From assembly GCA_036559195.1 (NCBI GenBank), contig DATBTN010000047.1:30880-94879 (forward strand): a DNA stretch of 64,000 nucleotides. The letters are read 5' to 3'. The stretch's first letter is position 1; the number at the start of each line of letters is the position of its first letter. A program made the position numbers and the translations under genes. Shown piece by piece: positions 17,491-25,138 of this stretch. Below the pieces are notes generated by a model that did no database searches, had not been told where the DNA came from, and worked only from the letters and a program-made list of their open reading frames with translations. The stretch is from Candidatus Baltobacteraceae bacterium (GTDB lineage Bacteria; Vulcanimicrobiota; Vulcanimicrobiia; Vulcanimicrobiales; Vulcanimicrobiaceae).

Positions 17491-18060
17491 ATGTCACCTA
17501 GCGACGCGATCAAAACCTTAGTCGACGGGAATGCCCGCTTCGTAGCCGGCACCCCGCGACCGCGACCGAGCATCGCCCGGATTCGCGAGCTTGCCGGCGG
17601 ACAAGCGCCGTTTGCGACCGTCCTCGCGTGCGCAGACTCGCGCGTCCCGGTGGAAATGCTCTTCGACTGCGATCCCGGCGACATTTTCGTGGTGCGCCTG
17701 GCCGGAAATTACGTAAGCGACGACGCGCTTGCGTCGATCGAATACGCAGTCGCCATGCTCGAGACGCCGCTCGTAATGGTGCTCGGTCACACGTCGTGCG
17801 GCGCGGTCCACGCGGCGGTTGAATTCGTGAAGACCGGCGCGCACCTCCCGGGCCACATGCAAACGCTCGCCAACGCGATCGAACCGGCCGCAAAGAACAC
17901 CGAGGGTCGTCCCGGTGATTGGTGGCGCAACGCCGTGGCCGAAAACGTGCGCCTCAATGTAGACGCGTTACGAGCCTCGTCGCCGGTCATGACGAACGCC
18001 GCGTGCGAGATCGCCGGCGCCGTGTACGATCTAGCGACCGGAGAAGTTACGCTGCTGTAA
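17491..18060 (+). CDS. beta-class carbonic anhydrase
   Basis: Interconverts carbon dioxide and bicarbonate in the cytoplasm. 189 residues: zinc ligand Cys and the Asp/Arg dyad in LACADSRVPVE (about 45-55), zinc His and second Cys in GHTSCGAVHAA (about 98-108), and GNYVSDDALASIEYAV. Normal length for the compact prokaryotic type. ATG 17491 has only a weak GAAGG-like site upstream. Stands alone between two terminator/convergent boundaries. No bicarbonate-using neighbour is evident. Confidence 0.95.
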   Translation: MSPSDAIKTLVDGNARFVAGTPRPRPSIARIRELAGGQAPFATVLACADSRVPVEMLFDCDPGDIFVVRLAGNYVSDDALASIEYAVAMLETPLVMVLGHTSCGAVHAAVEFVKTGAHLPGHMQTLANAIEPAAKNTEGRPGDWWRNAVAENVRLNVDALRASSPVMTNAACEIAGAVYDLATGEVTLL

Positions 18061-18069
18061 GGTCCGGAT

Positions 18070-18600
18070 TCACGGCGACGCTACGCGGTGCTCCACGCCG
18101 ATTGCCGTCGTAATCCAGTGCGCGTCGTCGAGCGAAAACTCTTCGCGAAAATCGATCGTGTCGGCGTTTCGAAACACGTTAACGACGCGGGCGTAGACGA
18201 TTTTTCCTTTTTGACGATCCGTCCACGGAAACGTCCACGTATTTCCGGCGATTTTCAATTCGCCTGAAGATGCCGTACTGCCGCCCGGCGGAATCGCGCT
18301 CGTGTGGTACAGATCGCGCTTCGCGTCGTACGTGTACACGATCAGCGCGGCGGACGGACCGTTGACGAACTGGTCGCACGCATAGTAGCCCGCGCTTCGC
18401 CAACAGTCGTTTCGGACGCTCGCGGTTTCCACGCGCGCCGTGCTGTAGGCGGTCTTGTAGTGCACGGTTCGCGAGTGCCAGGTTCCGGCATAGGCGGCGA
18501 TCTTCTCTATCCCCGCTCCGCTCGGTTGCGCGGCCGCCGTCGATGCGGCCCACGCCAGCGCCGTAAGGACGACGGCGGCGCGCGATGCGTTGCGTTTCAT
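18070..18600 (-). CDS. secreted lipocalin-like / DUF1579-like protein
   Basis: 176 residues with a clear Sec signal peptide ending near AAAQP (residue about 25). The mature part has alternating beta pattern and a conserved-looking GTWHSRTVHYKTAYSTA and TFPWTDRQKGKIVYARVVN, suggesting a small beta-barrel that measures or binds a ligand, as in DUF1579-type proteins; assignment is tentative. Starts 8 bases after the alpha/beta hydrolase stop, so the two secreted proteins form one operon. It is convergent with the carbonic anhydrase. Confidence 0.75.
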   Translation of the reverse strand: MKRNASRAAVVLTALAWAASTAAAQPSGAGIEKIAAYAGTWHSRTVHYKTAYSTARVETASVRNDCWRSAGYYACDQFVNGPSAALIVYTYDAKRDLYHTSAIPPGGSTASSGELKIAGNTWTFPWTDRQKGKIVYARVVNVFRNADTIDFREEFSLDDAHWITTAIGVEHRVASP

Positions 18601-18608
18601 ACGTACTC

Positions 18609-19439
18609 CTATCTGTGTGCGGCGACGAACGTCCGAAATTCCGCCCCCAGCGGATCGTGCGGATCAAGGAAGGCGCGCAGCACGCCCATGTGATCTGCGC
18701 CAATTTCGCGAAACGCCTGGGACTCGACGCCGGCCGCCCGCAGAGCGCGGACGAAAGAAATCGTGCGGGGACACGATCCGGCGTCGTCGGCCGTTCCGCA
18801 GACTGCCTCGACCGGAGGCGAGGCTGGATCGACGGTGAGTGCCGGCGAAATCCGCGCGCGATCGTCGGCGGTCTCGCCGTAAATGTGGCCGTCGACGCGT
18901 TTCCACGAGTCGGGCTCGTCGGACAAGTCGCGCACGTCGTACGCCCCGGCGAGGGCGAATACGCCGCGAATATCGCGCGGCGAGGCGCCCGCTTCTCGTA
19001 GATACTCCAGGTGCGTTCCGATCATCGCAACGATCTGCGCTCCGGCCGAGTGCCCCACGAGAAATGTTGACGTCGGATCGATGCCGTAATCGCGAGCGTG
19101 TGCGAGCATCCACGCAATAGCGAGCGCGACATCGCGCGTCGAGCCCTGCGCGTCGGTTTGCGGAAAGAGCCGGTACGATGGAATCGCCACCGCCATCCCC
19201 GCCCGCGAGAGCGCTCTCCCAACATCCACGTCGTCGCGACGATCGCCATACATGAACGCCCCGCCGTGCGCGAAGACGATCAGCGGCGCTCCGGCACGCT
19301 CCGCGGGAAGATACAGATCGAGACGATGAACGTCGCTACCGTCCGGCGCGTACGCGATGCCGGTGGTCTGCTCGGGCAAACGAGGGCTCGTGCCCGAACA
19401 AAGCAGGCAAAGCGCGACGAGCGCCAGCGATCGAAGCAT
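18609..19439 (-). CDS. secreted alpha/beta hydrolase (esterase/lipase, HSL-like)
   Basis: 276 residues from ATG 19439, which begins a typical signal sequence (MLRSLALVALCLL). Oxyanion motif AHGGAFMYGD near 60, nucleophile elbow GHSAGAQ near 135, Asp in the SPPVEAVCGTADD region, and catalytic His in GADHMGVL near 255. This is the BD-FAE / hormone-sensitive-lipase-like group acting on small esters, probably exported. An upstream in-frame TTG (19457) would add six residues without benefit. First gene of a two-gene operon with the lipocalin-like protein. Confidence 0.87.
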   Translation of the reverse strand: MLRSLALVALCLLCSGTSPRLPEQTTGIAYAPDGSDVHRLDLYLPAERAGAPLIVFAHGGAFMYGDRRDDVDVGRALSRAGMAVAIPSYRLFPQTDAQGSTRDVALAIAWMLAHARDYGIDPTSTFLVGHSAGAQIVAMIGTHLEYLREAGASPRDIRGVFALAGAYDVRDLSDEPDSWKRVDGHIYGETADDRARISPALTVDPASPPVEAVCGTADDAGSCPRTISFVRALRAAGVESQAFREIGADHMGVLRAFLDPHDPLGAEFRTFVAAHR

Positions 19440-19495
19440 GGCACCATGCTGGACCAATCGAGCGAGGTTTACTTCAAGGATGGCTCAAGAAACGC

Positions 19496-20893
19496 TCAAT
19501 CCGCCATCCAAGACGCAAACCGCGCTCGGCGCTGCAGCGTTGCGAAGCGCGGATCTCGCGCGATCGCTCGGCGCTCCGCCGGACTGACTCGCGTCAACCA
19601 AACGAACGTGTCGCGCGCGTCGTCGAGCGCCAAATAGGCGGCGGCGATCGAAGCCGCATCCCAATCGCCGATCGTGCTGGGGTCGATCGAGGCTTCCAAC
19701 GTTTGGAGGCGGCCCAACGCCGCATCGCGATGACCGGTGAGCGCGTCGACCCGGGCGGCCAGCGAGAGCGCTTGTACGCGCGTCGATCGGTTCTGCAGGA
19801 GTGCCGCGATGAATGGCCGCGCGCTGCGGTATTCCTTGCGCGCGATGTAGGCGTTTGCGAGCGTGATGCGGGCCAGCGGCACGAGTTGTCGTTCCGCCAG
19901 CATCTGCCTCGAAAACGCGACGGCGTCGCCGTAGTCGCGTAAAAGAAAGTCGCTCCAGGCGAGCGACGAGAGGGTGCCCGCCGCGTTCGGAGCGATCGCA
20001 ACCGCGCGGGCGAACAGTGCGTGCGCCTTCTCAATGCGGCCTTGATTCAAAAGGATCGTCCCGCTCCAGGCAAGCGCGCCGACATCGTTTGGATTCAGCT
20101 GCAAAGCGCGAGCGAACGACGCGGCAGCGGCCACGTCGTCGCGCTCGATCGTCATCTGCACGGCCCCGAGCGCGGCATCGGCGTCGGCGGAATGCGCATC
20201 GTTCGTGACGGCTTGGTTCGCAGAGACGATCGCGCGGCCTTGGAGGCGGGCCGCCTCCGCCGGCGACGACGCATAATACGCGAGGCTTGCCGAGGTTTGC
20301 GCCGCGCCGGCAAAACCGAGAGCGCTGTGCGGGTAGTCGCGGGCGAGCGCCGCAAAGAGATCGTAACTGCGTCGCAGGTTTTGCGGCGAGCCTCGTTCTT
20401 GATACTGCTTGGCCAAAAGATATTGCCCCATCGCTCGCGCATCGAGCGGACGCGGCCCGTTGGCGAAGGCAATCAGTAGAACCGCCGATGCCACGGCGAC
20501 GAACGCGCCGGCCCAGCGGAGCGTGCCGCCCGGCCAGCGACGCGGTCCACGGCTCGCCGGCGGATCGCCGAGCGTCAAACAATACCCGCGCTTGCGAACG
20601 TTCTCAACGCACGCATCGCTCGCGTGCTCTTTGAGAAACGCGCGCAGAACGTAAACGGTTTGCGTGAGATTTCCCTCATCGACGTAGCTCTCGGGCCACA
20701 CGCTCTCCATCAGGTCGCGTTTGTCTACCACGCTGCCGGCGTTCGCGAGAAGCACGAGCAGCACGTCGACTGCTCTCGGAGCCAAGGGAACGGCAACGCC
20801 GGCGCGACGAATGACACGCTCTTCCGACGAGAGCGTCAGCGAACCGAGGTGGTAACGCTTATCCGGGGCAGCGACGGTGCGATCGGCCTGCAT
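19496..20893 (-). CDS. CadC-like membrane regulator: winged helix - TM - TPR
   Basis: 465 residues. Residues about 12-110 form an OmpR/ToxR-type winged helix (APRAVDVLLVLLANAG, ESVWPESYVDEGNLTQTV, NVRKRGYCL). A transmembrane helix follows near 125-145 (WAGAFVAVASAVLLIAFA), then a periplasmic/extracellular TPR array to the end (LGAVQMTIERDDVAAAASFARALQLNPND and similar). Architecture equals CadC/ToxR one-component regulators that sense an outside signal and bind DNA while membrane-bound. Overlaps the preceding small gene by 35 bases. Target genes unknown; neighbours include a second TPR protein. Confidence 0.88.
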   Translation of the reverse strand: MQADRTVAAPDKRYHLGSLTLSSEERVIRRAGVAVPLAPRAVDVLLVLLANAGSVVDKRDLMESVWPESYVDEGNLTQTVYVLRAFLKEHASDACVENVRKRGYCLTLGDPPASRGPRRWPGGTLRWAGAFVAVASAVLLIAFANGPRPLDARAMGQYLLAKQYQERGSPQNLRRSYDLFAALARDYPHSALGFAGAAQTSASLAYYASSPAEAARLQGRAIVSANQAVTNDAHSADADAALGAVQMTIERDDVAAAASFARALQLNPNDVGALAWSGTILLNQGRIEKAHALFARAVAIAPNAAGTLSSLAWSDFLLRDYGDAVAFSRQMLAERQLVPLARITLANAYIARKEYRSARPFIAALLQNRSTRVQALSLAARVDALTGHRDAALGRLQTLEASIDPSTIGDWDAASIAAAYLALDDARDTFVWLTRVSPAERRAIARDPRFATLQRRARFASWMAD

Positions 20894-21203
20894 GTTGCCG
20901 CGCGATCTCGCGCAAGTCCGTTCCGCCGCAGAGGGCCGCGGCGTACTCCCAGCTGGTCGTCACTTCGTACCAATGAGCCCAGCACTCGCGGACCTTCGAT
21001 TCGGTCACGGCAAATCGTATCGCGAGTGCGGTGCAAAAGGCGCCCTCCGGTTCGCAGGTCGCGGTTGGCCGCTTCCAGAGCCACTGCTTCCAATAGACAT
21101 TAGCGTGCACTTGCACGTCGGCGAGGACGGCGACTTCGAGATCGATGTCGTGAATCGCGAGAGCGGGAAGGCGCGATCGTGGTTCCGGCCGTTGCATCAA
21201 CAT
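20859..21203 (-). CDS. small hypothetical protein
   Basis: 114 residues, no family recognised. Tryptophan-rich centre (YWKQWLWKRPT; CWAHWYEVTTSW) and four Cys. Codon third positions are G/C-biased as in real neighbours, which argues for coding. ATG 21203 has AAGGG about seven bases upstream; GTG 21227 is an alternative. Its end overlaps the CadC-like regulator, so they are probably translated together; it could be a partner or modulator of that regulator (inference). Confidence 0.5.
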   Translation of the reverse strand: MLMQRPEPRSRLPALAIHDIDLEVAVLADVQVHANVYWKQWLWKRPTATCEPEGAFCTALAIRFAVTESKVRECWAHWYEVTTSWEYAAALCGGTDLREIARQHAGRSHRRCPG

Positions 21204-21274
21204 GGCGAGCCCTTCTTCCGGGGGCACGTTTCATTTGACGCGCCAAGGAGCTCTCCCCTTGACAGCTTTGGCCC

Positions 21275-22615
21275 TCAGGCGGCGTTAGCGAGCCAGGAGT
21301 TCGGCCAAGGGGCCGCTCGATGGCGAGCCTCGGCCAAGTCGCTCTCGGAGTGTGTGATTCTTGCGATGGTGCGCGCCGTTTTCGCGGCCCGCCATGCAAA
21401 CCCGAGCGTCTGCCACAGATCGCGCGCCTCGTTGAGCATCGTCAGCCCTCGCATCGTTTGCCCGGTCAGCGCGGCGACCGCGCCCAGCGCATCCAGTTCG
21501 TGACCGCGGAATCGGCGGTCGTTCGAGTAGGCGAAACGCGGGTCGAGCGGCTTGCGAATCGCCTTATACTGGTTCACCACGAACGCGGCATGCGCCATGT
21601 TGTGGGACGCCATATTCTCTGCCAGCCAGAGTAAAGCCAAACGTTCTTCGCCGTCCGTCGATGCCCAGTCTACGGTCTGCGACAGGCGGTGTGCCTCGTC
21701 CAACCTATCGCGCGCCGCATTGGCCTCGCCGAGTTCGTGGAAAAGATACGCGCGATCGAGCAGGGCGTCGATTCGCCACGCGTTCGAGGTTGCGAACACA
21801 TCGGCTTCACGCAGGTCGCGCATGCAGTTCGACACGTCGCCGGCGAGGGCCGAATGCCATCCGAGGGCGCGGTGGACGTTGTAGGCCCATCCGTGAGTCT
21901 CCGTGCTCCATGGCAAAGATTCGGCGCGTGAGCGCATGGTCGTTTCGATGTGCGGCACGTACAGTTCGCCCACCACGGACGCGAGGTTGTTCAGCAGCGA
22001 CGCTTCGGCCCAGACATCGCGCCGGTCGAGCGTGTCCAATTCATAGAGAGCGGAGGATAGACAGGCGATTTGATCGTGAAATCTGCCGTGGTGCCCTTCG
22101 ATGAACCCGAGCAGCTCGAAGAGATATGCGCGCGCTACTCCCAAGGGGCGCGAATGCGGTTCGTCGTGCGATCCGGGGACTTCGCTCAAGGCCTCTTGAG
22201 CAATCTTTTGCGCGGTCGGAAGATCGCGCCGGAGTACGGCAGCGTGGGCTTCATAGTAGCGCAACTCGGAATGAAGCGCGACTGACGGTATGCTGAACGC
22301 ATAGGCGCGCGCGTCGAGACGTGCCTCATCGGCACCGTCGCGGTCGTTTTTTCGCTCGAGAATCGTCCCTAGCAGCATGTAACAGTGCGCCAGATCATCG
22401 AGGCGATCCGCTCGAGGATGGGTATGGCGAACGACTTGTTCGGCATCCCGCAAGCGACGCATCCGCATGAGCGTCCGCGCTCGCAGGATCGCAGCCTCGA
22501 ACGTTCCATGATGGTGCAATGCAGCAATGCACTCGCTGTTACGTGCGAGTGCAAACGCTTCTAAAGCATCTTCGAATGGCTGCGGCCTCGAGCGTATCGA
22601 GACGATCCGTTGCAT
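21275..22615 (-). CDS. TPR-repeat protein without DNA-binding domain
   Basis: 446 residues, almost entirely helical repeats resembling TPRs (ARTLMRMRRLRDAEQVVRHT; CYMLLGTILERKNDRDGADE; AYLFHELGEANAARDRLDEA). The end NSWLANAA is where related regulators, as I recall, continue into a LuxR- or XRE-type HTH; here no HTH is present. ATG 22615 has GGGAGG five bases upstream. A strongly initiated 31-residue peptide gene lies 113 bases upstream on the same strand, a layout like TPR peptide receptors with their signal peptides. Function otherwise unknown. Confidence 0.75.
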   Translation of the reverse strand: MQRIVSIRSRPQPFEDALEAFALARNSECIAALHHHGTFEAAILRARTLMRMRRLRDAEQVVRHTHPRADRLDDLAHCYMLLGTILERKNDRDGADEARLDARAYAFSIPSVALHSELRYYEAHAAVLRRDLPTAQKIAQEALSEVPGSHDEPHSRPLGVARAYLFELLGFIEGHHGRFHDQIACLSSALYELDTLDRRDVWAEASLLNNLASVVGELYVPHIETTMRSRAESLPWSTETHGWAYNVHRALGWHSALAGDVSNCMRDLREADVFATSNAWRIDALLDRAYLFHELGEANAARDRLDEAHRLSQTVDWASTDGEERLALLWLAENMASHNMAHAAFVVNQYKAIRKPLDPRFAYSNDRRFRGHELDALGAVAALTGQTMRGLTMLNEARDLWQTLGFAWRAAKTARTIARITHSESDLAEARHRAAPWPNSWLANAA

Positions 22616-22727
22616 ACACCCTCCCGTCCATGGGTAGGCGGGAAGCTCAAAAAGAACTCACCCGTCAACTCAATGAATCGGTCGGCCGCTTCGGAAACTT
22701 GAGTTCTGACGCGCTCTTAAGCGGGTT

Positions 22728-22823
22728 TTACCCGCCGAGTTCGCCACCGCCGGAAAGCGCAACAACGATGCTATGGAGGAAGTGGCCGACGAGAGCCGCG
22801 TGGGCGATCAAGGCGTGAATCAT
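22728..22823 (-). CDS. 31-residue hydrophobic peptide, possible signalling peptide
   Basis: ATG 22823 preceded by GGGAGG eight bases upstream; the open frame ends with TAA inside a GCGGGTTTTACCCGC hairpin. The N-terminal part MIHALIAHAALVG continues into a hydrophobic stretch with four His in total, and the C-terminus is SGGGELGG. No charge at the N-terminus, so it is not a classical Sec signal. It lies upstream of the TPR gene on the same strand. Coding is supported by the ribosome-binding site only; homology not assessable here. Confidence 0.45.
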   Translation of the reverse strand: MIHALIAHAALVGHFLHSIVVALSGGGELGG

Positions 22824-23018
22824 GGGTTTGTCCCTCCCGGTGGGCGGTGCATAGGTCATCCTGACTAGCCGGCACGAGAAAAACCCGCGAGCGGCCTCCT
22901 GATTGCCAAGAGTTCGTAAAGGATTGAGCGGGTGCCTGCGACTTTTAGGACCTCCGACCCACTGATTTTCGACCCAGCCCCGTTGGGGCATAGGCCCCAA
23001 GTAGGTAGCAAGGACCAT

Positions 23019-23047
23019 TTGAAACCACGAATTTCGTGTCATAATGT
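23019..23047 (+). promoter_or_regulatory. promoter with operator-like palindrome for the small RNA
   Basis: -35 TTGAAA at 23019-23024. The -10 is CATAAT (23040-23045, 15-base spacer) or TAATGT (23042-23047, 17-base spacer). The spacer holds the palindrome CACGAATTTCGTG (23026-23038), a likely repressor site because it would block polymerase. Predicted start near 23052. Confidence 0.5.
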
Positions 23048-23051
23048 CTCA

Positions 23052-23131
23052 GTCGCCCACACCCGGTATGCGGGTAACTGCATACGCGACACGGTCGAAG
23101 GCCCGCCCTCTGGGCGGGCCTTCCCGTTTTT
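23052..23131 (+). ncRNA. candidate small RNA, about 80 nt
   Basis: Bounded by a promoter and an intrinsic terminator, with no reading frame that has a ribosome-binding site. The body can fold two ways: hairpin A pairs ACCCG (23061-23065) with CGGGT (23071-23075). Hairpin B pairs GTATGC (23066-23071) with GCATAC (23080-23085), stacked directly on GTCGC (23052-23056) with GCGAC (23086-23090). A and B share bases and exclude each other. Divergent from the peptide/TPR genes and convergent with the catalase-YCII operon. No known RNA family recognised. Confidence 0.45.
23098..23131 (+). terminator. strong Rho-independent terminator
   Basis: Eleven-base perfect stem AAGGCCCGCCC/GGGCGGGCCTT, loop TCT, then CCCG and five T. 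Orientation fits plus-strand transcription only (the T-run is on the plus side). It ends 11 bases before the minus-strand YCII stop codon. Confidence 0.9.
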
Positions 23132-23141
23132 GGCGTGGGCG

Positions 23142-23420
23142 TTAGGGTTCGAATCCGCCGGCGCGCTTCGTGGCCTTGAATTCGACGATTTCGCACTCCG
23201 AGATCCCCTCGCGGACGAACGGATCCTCGGCGAGTACGCGCTCGATGTCTTCGCGCGAAGCGTCGGCGGTCACGATGACCCCGCCCACTCGCGGCTCTTG
23301 CGGACCCGATACGAGAAAGAGTCCGCTCGCGTAGTACCGATCCAAATACGCTCGATGCTCGGCAAGAAAGCGTTCCACGGCATCGAGCGGTTGGACGTAT
23401 CGCGATAACAAGAGATACAT
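23142..23420 (-). CDS. YCII-related domain protein
   Basis: 92 residues, ferredoxin-like YCII fold (PF03795): MYLLLSRYVQPLDAV, conserved His in AEHRAYLDRYYASG, GGVIVTADASREDIERVL with the conserved Asp, and DPFVREGISECEIVEF. Family members are putative small enzymes or stress proteins. It begins 9 bases after the catalase stop, so it is co-expressed with catalase from the PerR-like-controlled promoter. Confidence 0.88.
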   Translation of the reverse strand: MYLLLSRYVQPLDAVERFLAEHRAYLDRYYASGLFLVSGPQEPRVGGVIVTADASREDIERVLAEDPFVREGISECEIVEFKATKRAGGFEP

Positions 23421-23429
23421 TCGCGCCAG

Positions 23430-25028
23430 CTAGTTCGTTCCGACCGGATGCTCCTGTTTTTTCGAGCCATTGCTCGTTGCGCCGTTGGTGCCGGTGATCG
23501 TTAGCTCGCGCCGCTTATTCGGACCGGGATGACCCTCTAGCGGTTCGAGTTTGAGCGCTTTCTTCAGATCGAGGCCGGCGCGCGTTGCCAGCTGCGTTCC
23601 GTAGTCGGCGTCGCAGTGATAGAAATGCCACACCATACGCAGCGCGATATTCTCCGGGCATCCCTTGAGATCGCCGCCGATGTTGGCCAGCAGGTCCTCG
23701 CGTTCCCAGCCTTCGAGCGTGCGATACCGCTCGCCGGCTTGTTTGTAGTCGTCCTGCGTGCGCGTGATGCCGTGACGCATCACGTGCCCCGTAACCGGCT
23801 GGTAGTAATCGCGCTTATGCTTCGGCGCTTCCGTTAGGCCGTCGCGCGAGGTGGGCTCGTAATTCACGTGCGGGTCGCCCGCGTCGTCGACCGAGTACGC
23901 CATCTGTCCGTCCCGCTGGTAGGTGCGCACCGGTACTTTGGGCCGATTGATCGGCAACTGCAGGTAGTTCGCGCCGACGCGATAGCGTTGCGTATCGGAG
24001 TATGAGAACGTACGGCCGAGCAGCATCTTGTCGTCGGAGAAATCCATTCCGTCAACGAGCACGCCGGTACCGAATGCCGCTTGTTCGACCTCCGCAAAAT
24101 AGTTTTCGGGATTCTTGTTGAGGACCATCTTGCCGACCGGGTGCTTCGGGAAAAGCTCCTCGGGCCAAACTTTCGTATCGTCGAGCGGGTCGAAATCCAG
24201 CTCCGGATGCTCGCTATCGGCCATCATCTGGATCTGCATCTCCCACTCGGGATAGTCGCCACGATCGATTGCTTCGAAGAGATCGCGCGTCGCGTGATTG
24301 TGATCTTTGGCTTGGATCTCGGCGGCCGCAGCGGCCGTGAGATTGCGGTTGCCCTGCTTGGGCACCCAATGATATTTGATCAAGGTCGATTCGCCATCGG
24401 CGTTGATCCAACGATAGGCGTTCACGCCCGACCCGATCATCTCGCGATAATTCGCGGGAATGCCCCACGGACTCTTAACCCACGTGATCAAATGCAGCAT
24501 CTCGGGCTGGTGCATGGCAAAATCGTAAAAGCGCCAGGGCTCGTAGACGTTGGTTTTCGGGTCGGGCTTCGCGGCGTGATTGAGATCCATAAATTTGGTC
24601 GCGTCCCGAATGAAAAATACCGGGAGATTGTTGCCGACCAAATCCCAGTTGCCGTCTTTGGTGTAGAATTTTACCGCGAAACCGCGCGGGTCGCGCATCG
24701 TCTCGGGCGACTCCTTGCCGCCGCCGACGGTTGAAAAGCGCACGAACACCGGCGTCTTATGGCCGGCCTCGGTGATGACTTTAGCGCGAGTGAAACGGTT
24801 CGCCGGTTCTTTGCCGACTTTGCCGTAGGATTCGAAGTAGCCGTGCGCTCCCGCCCCGCGCGCGTGGACCACCCGCTCCGGGACGCGCTCTCGATCGAAG
24901 TGCGACATCTTCTCGAGGAAATGATAGTTCTCAAGCGTGGCCGGACCGCGCTCGCCGACCGTTCGAAGGTTCTGGTTGTCCCGAACCGGGTGTCCCTGGC
25001 GCGTGGTGAGGATCTCTTTTTTGCTCAT
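23430..25028 (-). CDS. katA: monofunctional haem catalase
   Basis: Disproportionates hydrogen peroxide. 532 residues; the distal His lies in [15 protein letters not shown] (about 53-67), the catalytic Asn in [10 protein letters not shown], and the proximal haem ligand Tyr in [12 protein letters not shown] (near 345). Length and start ([20 protein letters not shown]) fit the small-subunit clade 3 catalases, so the symbol is by resemblance. A C-terminal tail after about 490 is rich in Gly, Ser, Asn and lacks the flavodoxin-like domain of large catalases. The promoter carries a 7-1-7 Fur-family palindrome. Confidence 0.96.
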   Translation of the reverse strand: MSKKEILTTRQGHPVRDNQNLRTVGERGPATLENYHFLEKMSHFDRERVPERVVHARGAGAHGYFESYGKVGKEPANRFTRAKVITEAGHKTPVFVRFSTVGGGKESPETMRDPRGFAVKFYTKDGNWDLVGNNLPVFFIRDATKFMDLNHAAKPDPKTNVYEPWRFYDFAMHQPEMLHLITWVKSPWGIPANYREMIGSGVNAYRWINADGESTLIKYHWVPKQGNRNLTAAAAAEIQAKDHNHATRDLFEAIDRGDYPEWEMQIQMMADSEHPELDFDPLDDTKVWPEELFPKHPVGKMVLNKNPENYFAEVEQAAFGTGVLVDGMDFSDDKMLLGRTFSYSDTQRYRVGANYLQLPINRPKVPVRTYQRDGQMAYSVDDAGDPHVNYEPTSRDGLTEAPKHKRDYYQPVTGHVMRHGITRTQDDYKQAGERYRTLEGWEREDLLANIGGDLKGCPENIALRMVWHFYHCDADYGTQLATRAGLDLKKALKLEPLEGHPGPNKRRELTITGTNGATSNGSKKQEHPVGTN

Positions 25029-25040
25029 GGTCCCTCACAG

Positions 25041-25069
25041 ATTATGAAAATGGTTTTCAGTTTTTTCAT
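25041..25069 (-). promoter_or_regulatory. catalase promoter overlapped by a Fur/PerR-type box
   Basis: On the minus strand, ATGAAA (25069-25064) and CATAAT (25046-25041) are 17 bases apart. The perfect inverted repeat TGAAAATGGTTTTCA (25045-25059) sits over the spacer and the edge of the -10. It has the 7-1-7 form of Fur-family boxes, and 13 of 16 bases (25045-25060) match a second site at 27081-27096 beside the regulator gene. Repression by the encoded PerR-like protein is inferred. Confidence 0.65.
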
Positions 25070-25138
25070 ACTACCACCAGGCGATGGAAAAGAGCAAGAG
25101 CGTCGCTCGTTCGATCCAAGCCGCGGCGGCGGCGCGCG

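Noticed and set aside
19496..22615. The two TPR proteins as one split gene
   Set aside because: They are separated by a distinct small gene, each has its own start and end, and only the first has a DNA-binding domain and membrane helix.
23141..23165. tRNA T-arm-like GGTTCGAATCC next to the sRNA terminator
   Set aside because: It is the C-terminal coding sequence of the YCII protein; no acceptor, D or anticodon stems surround it.
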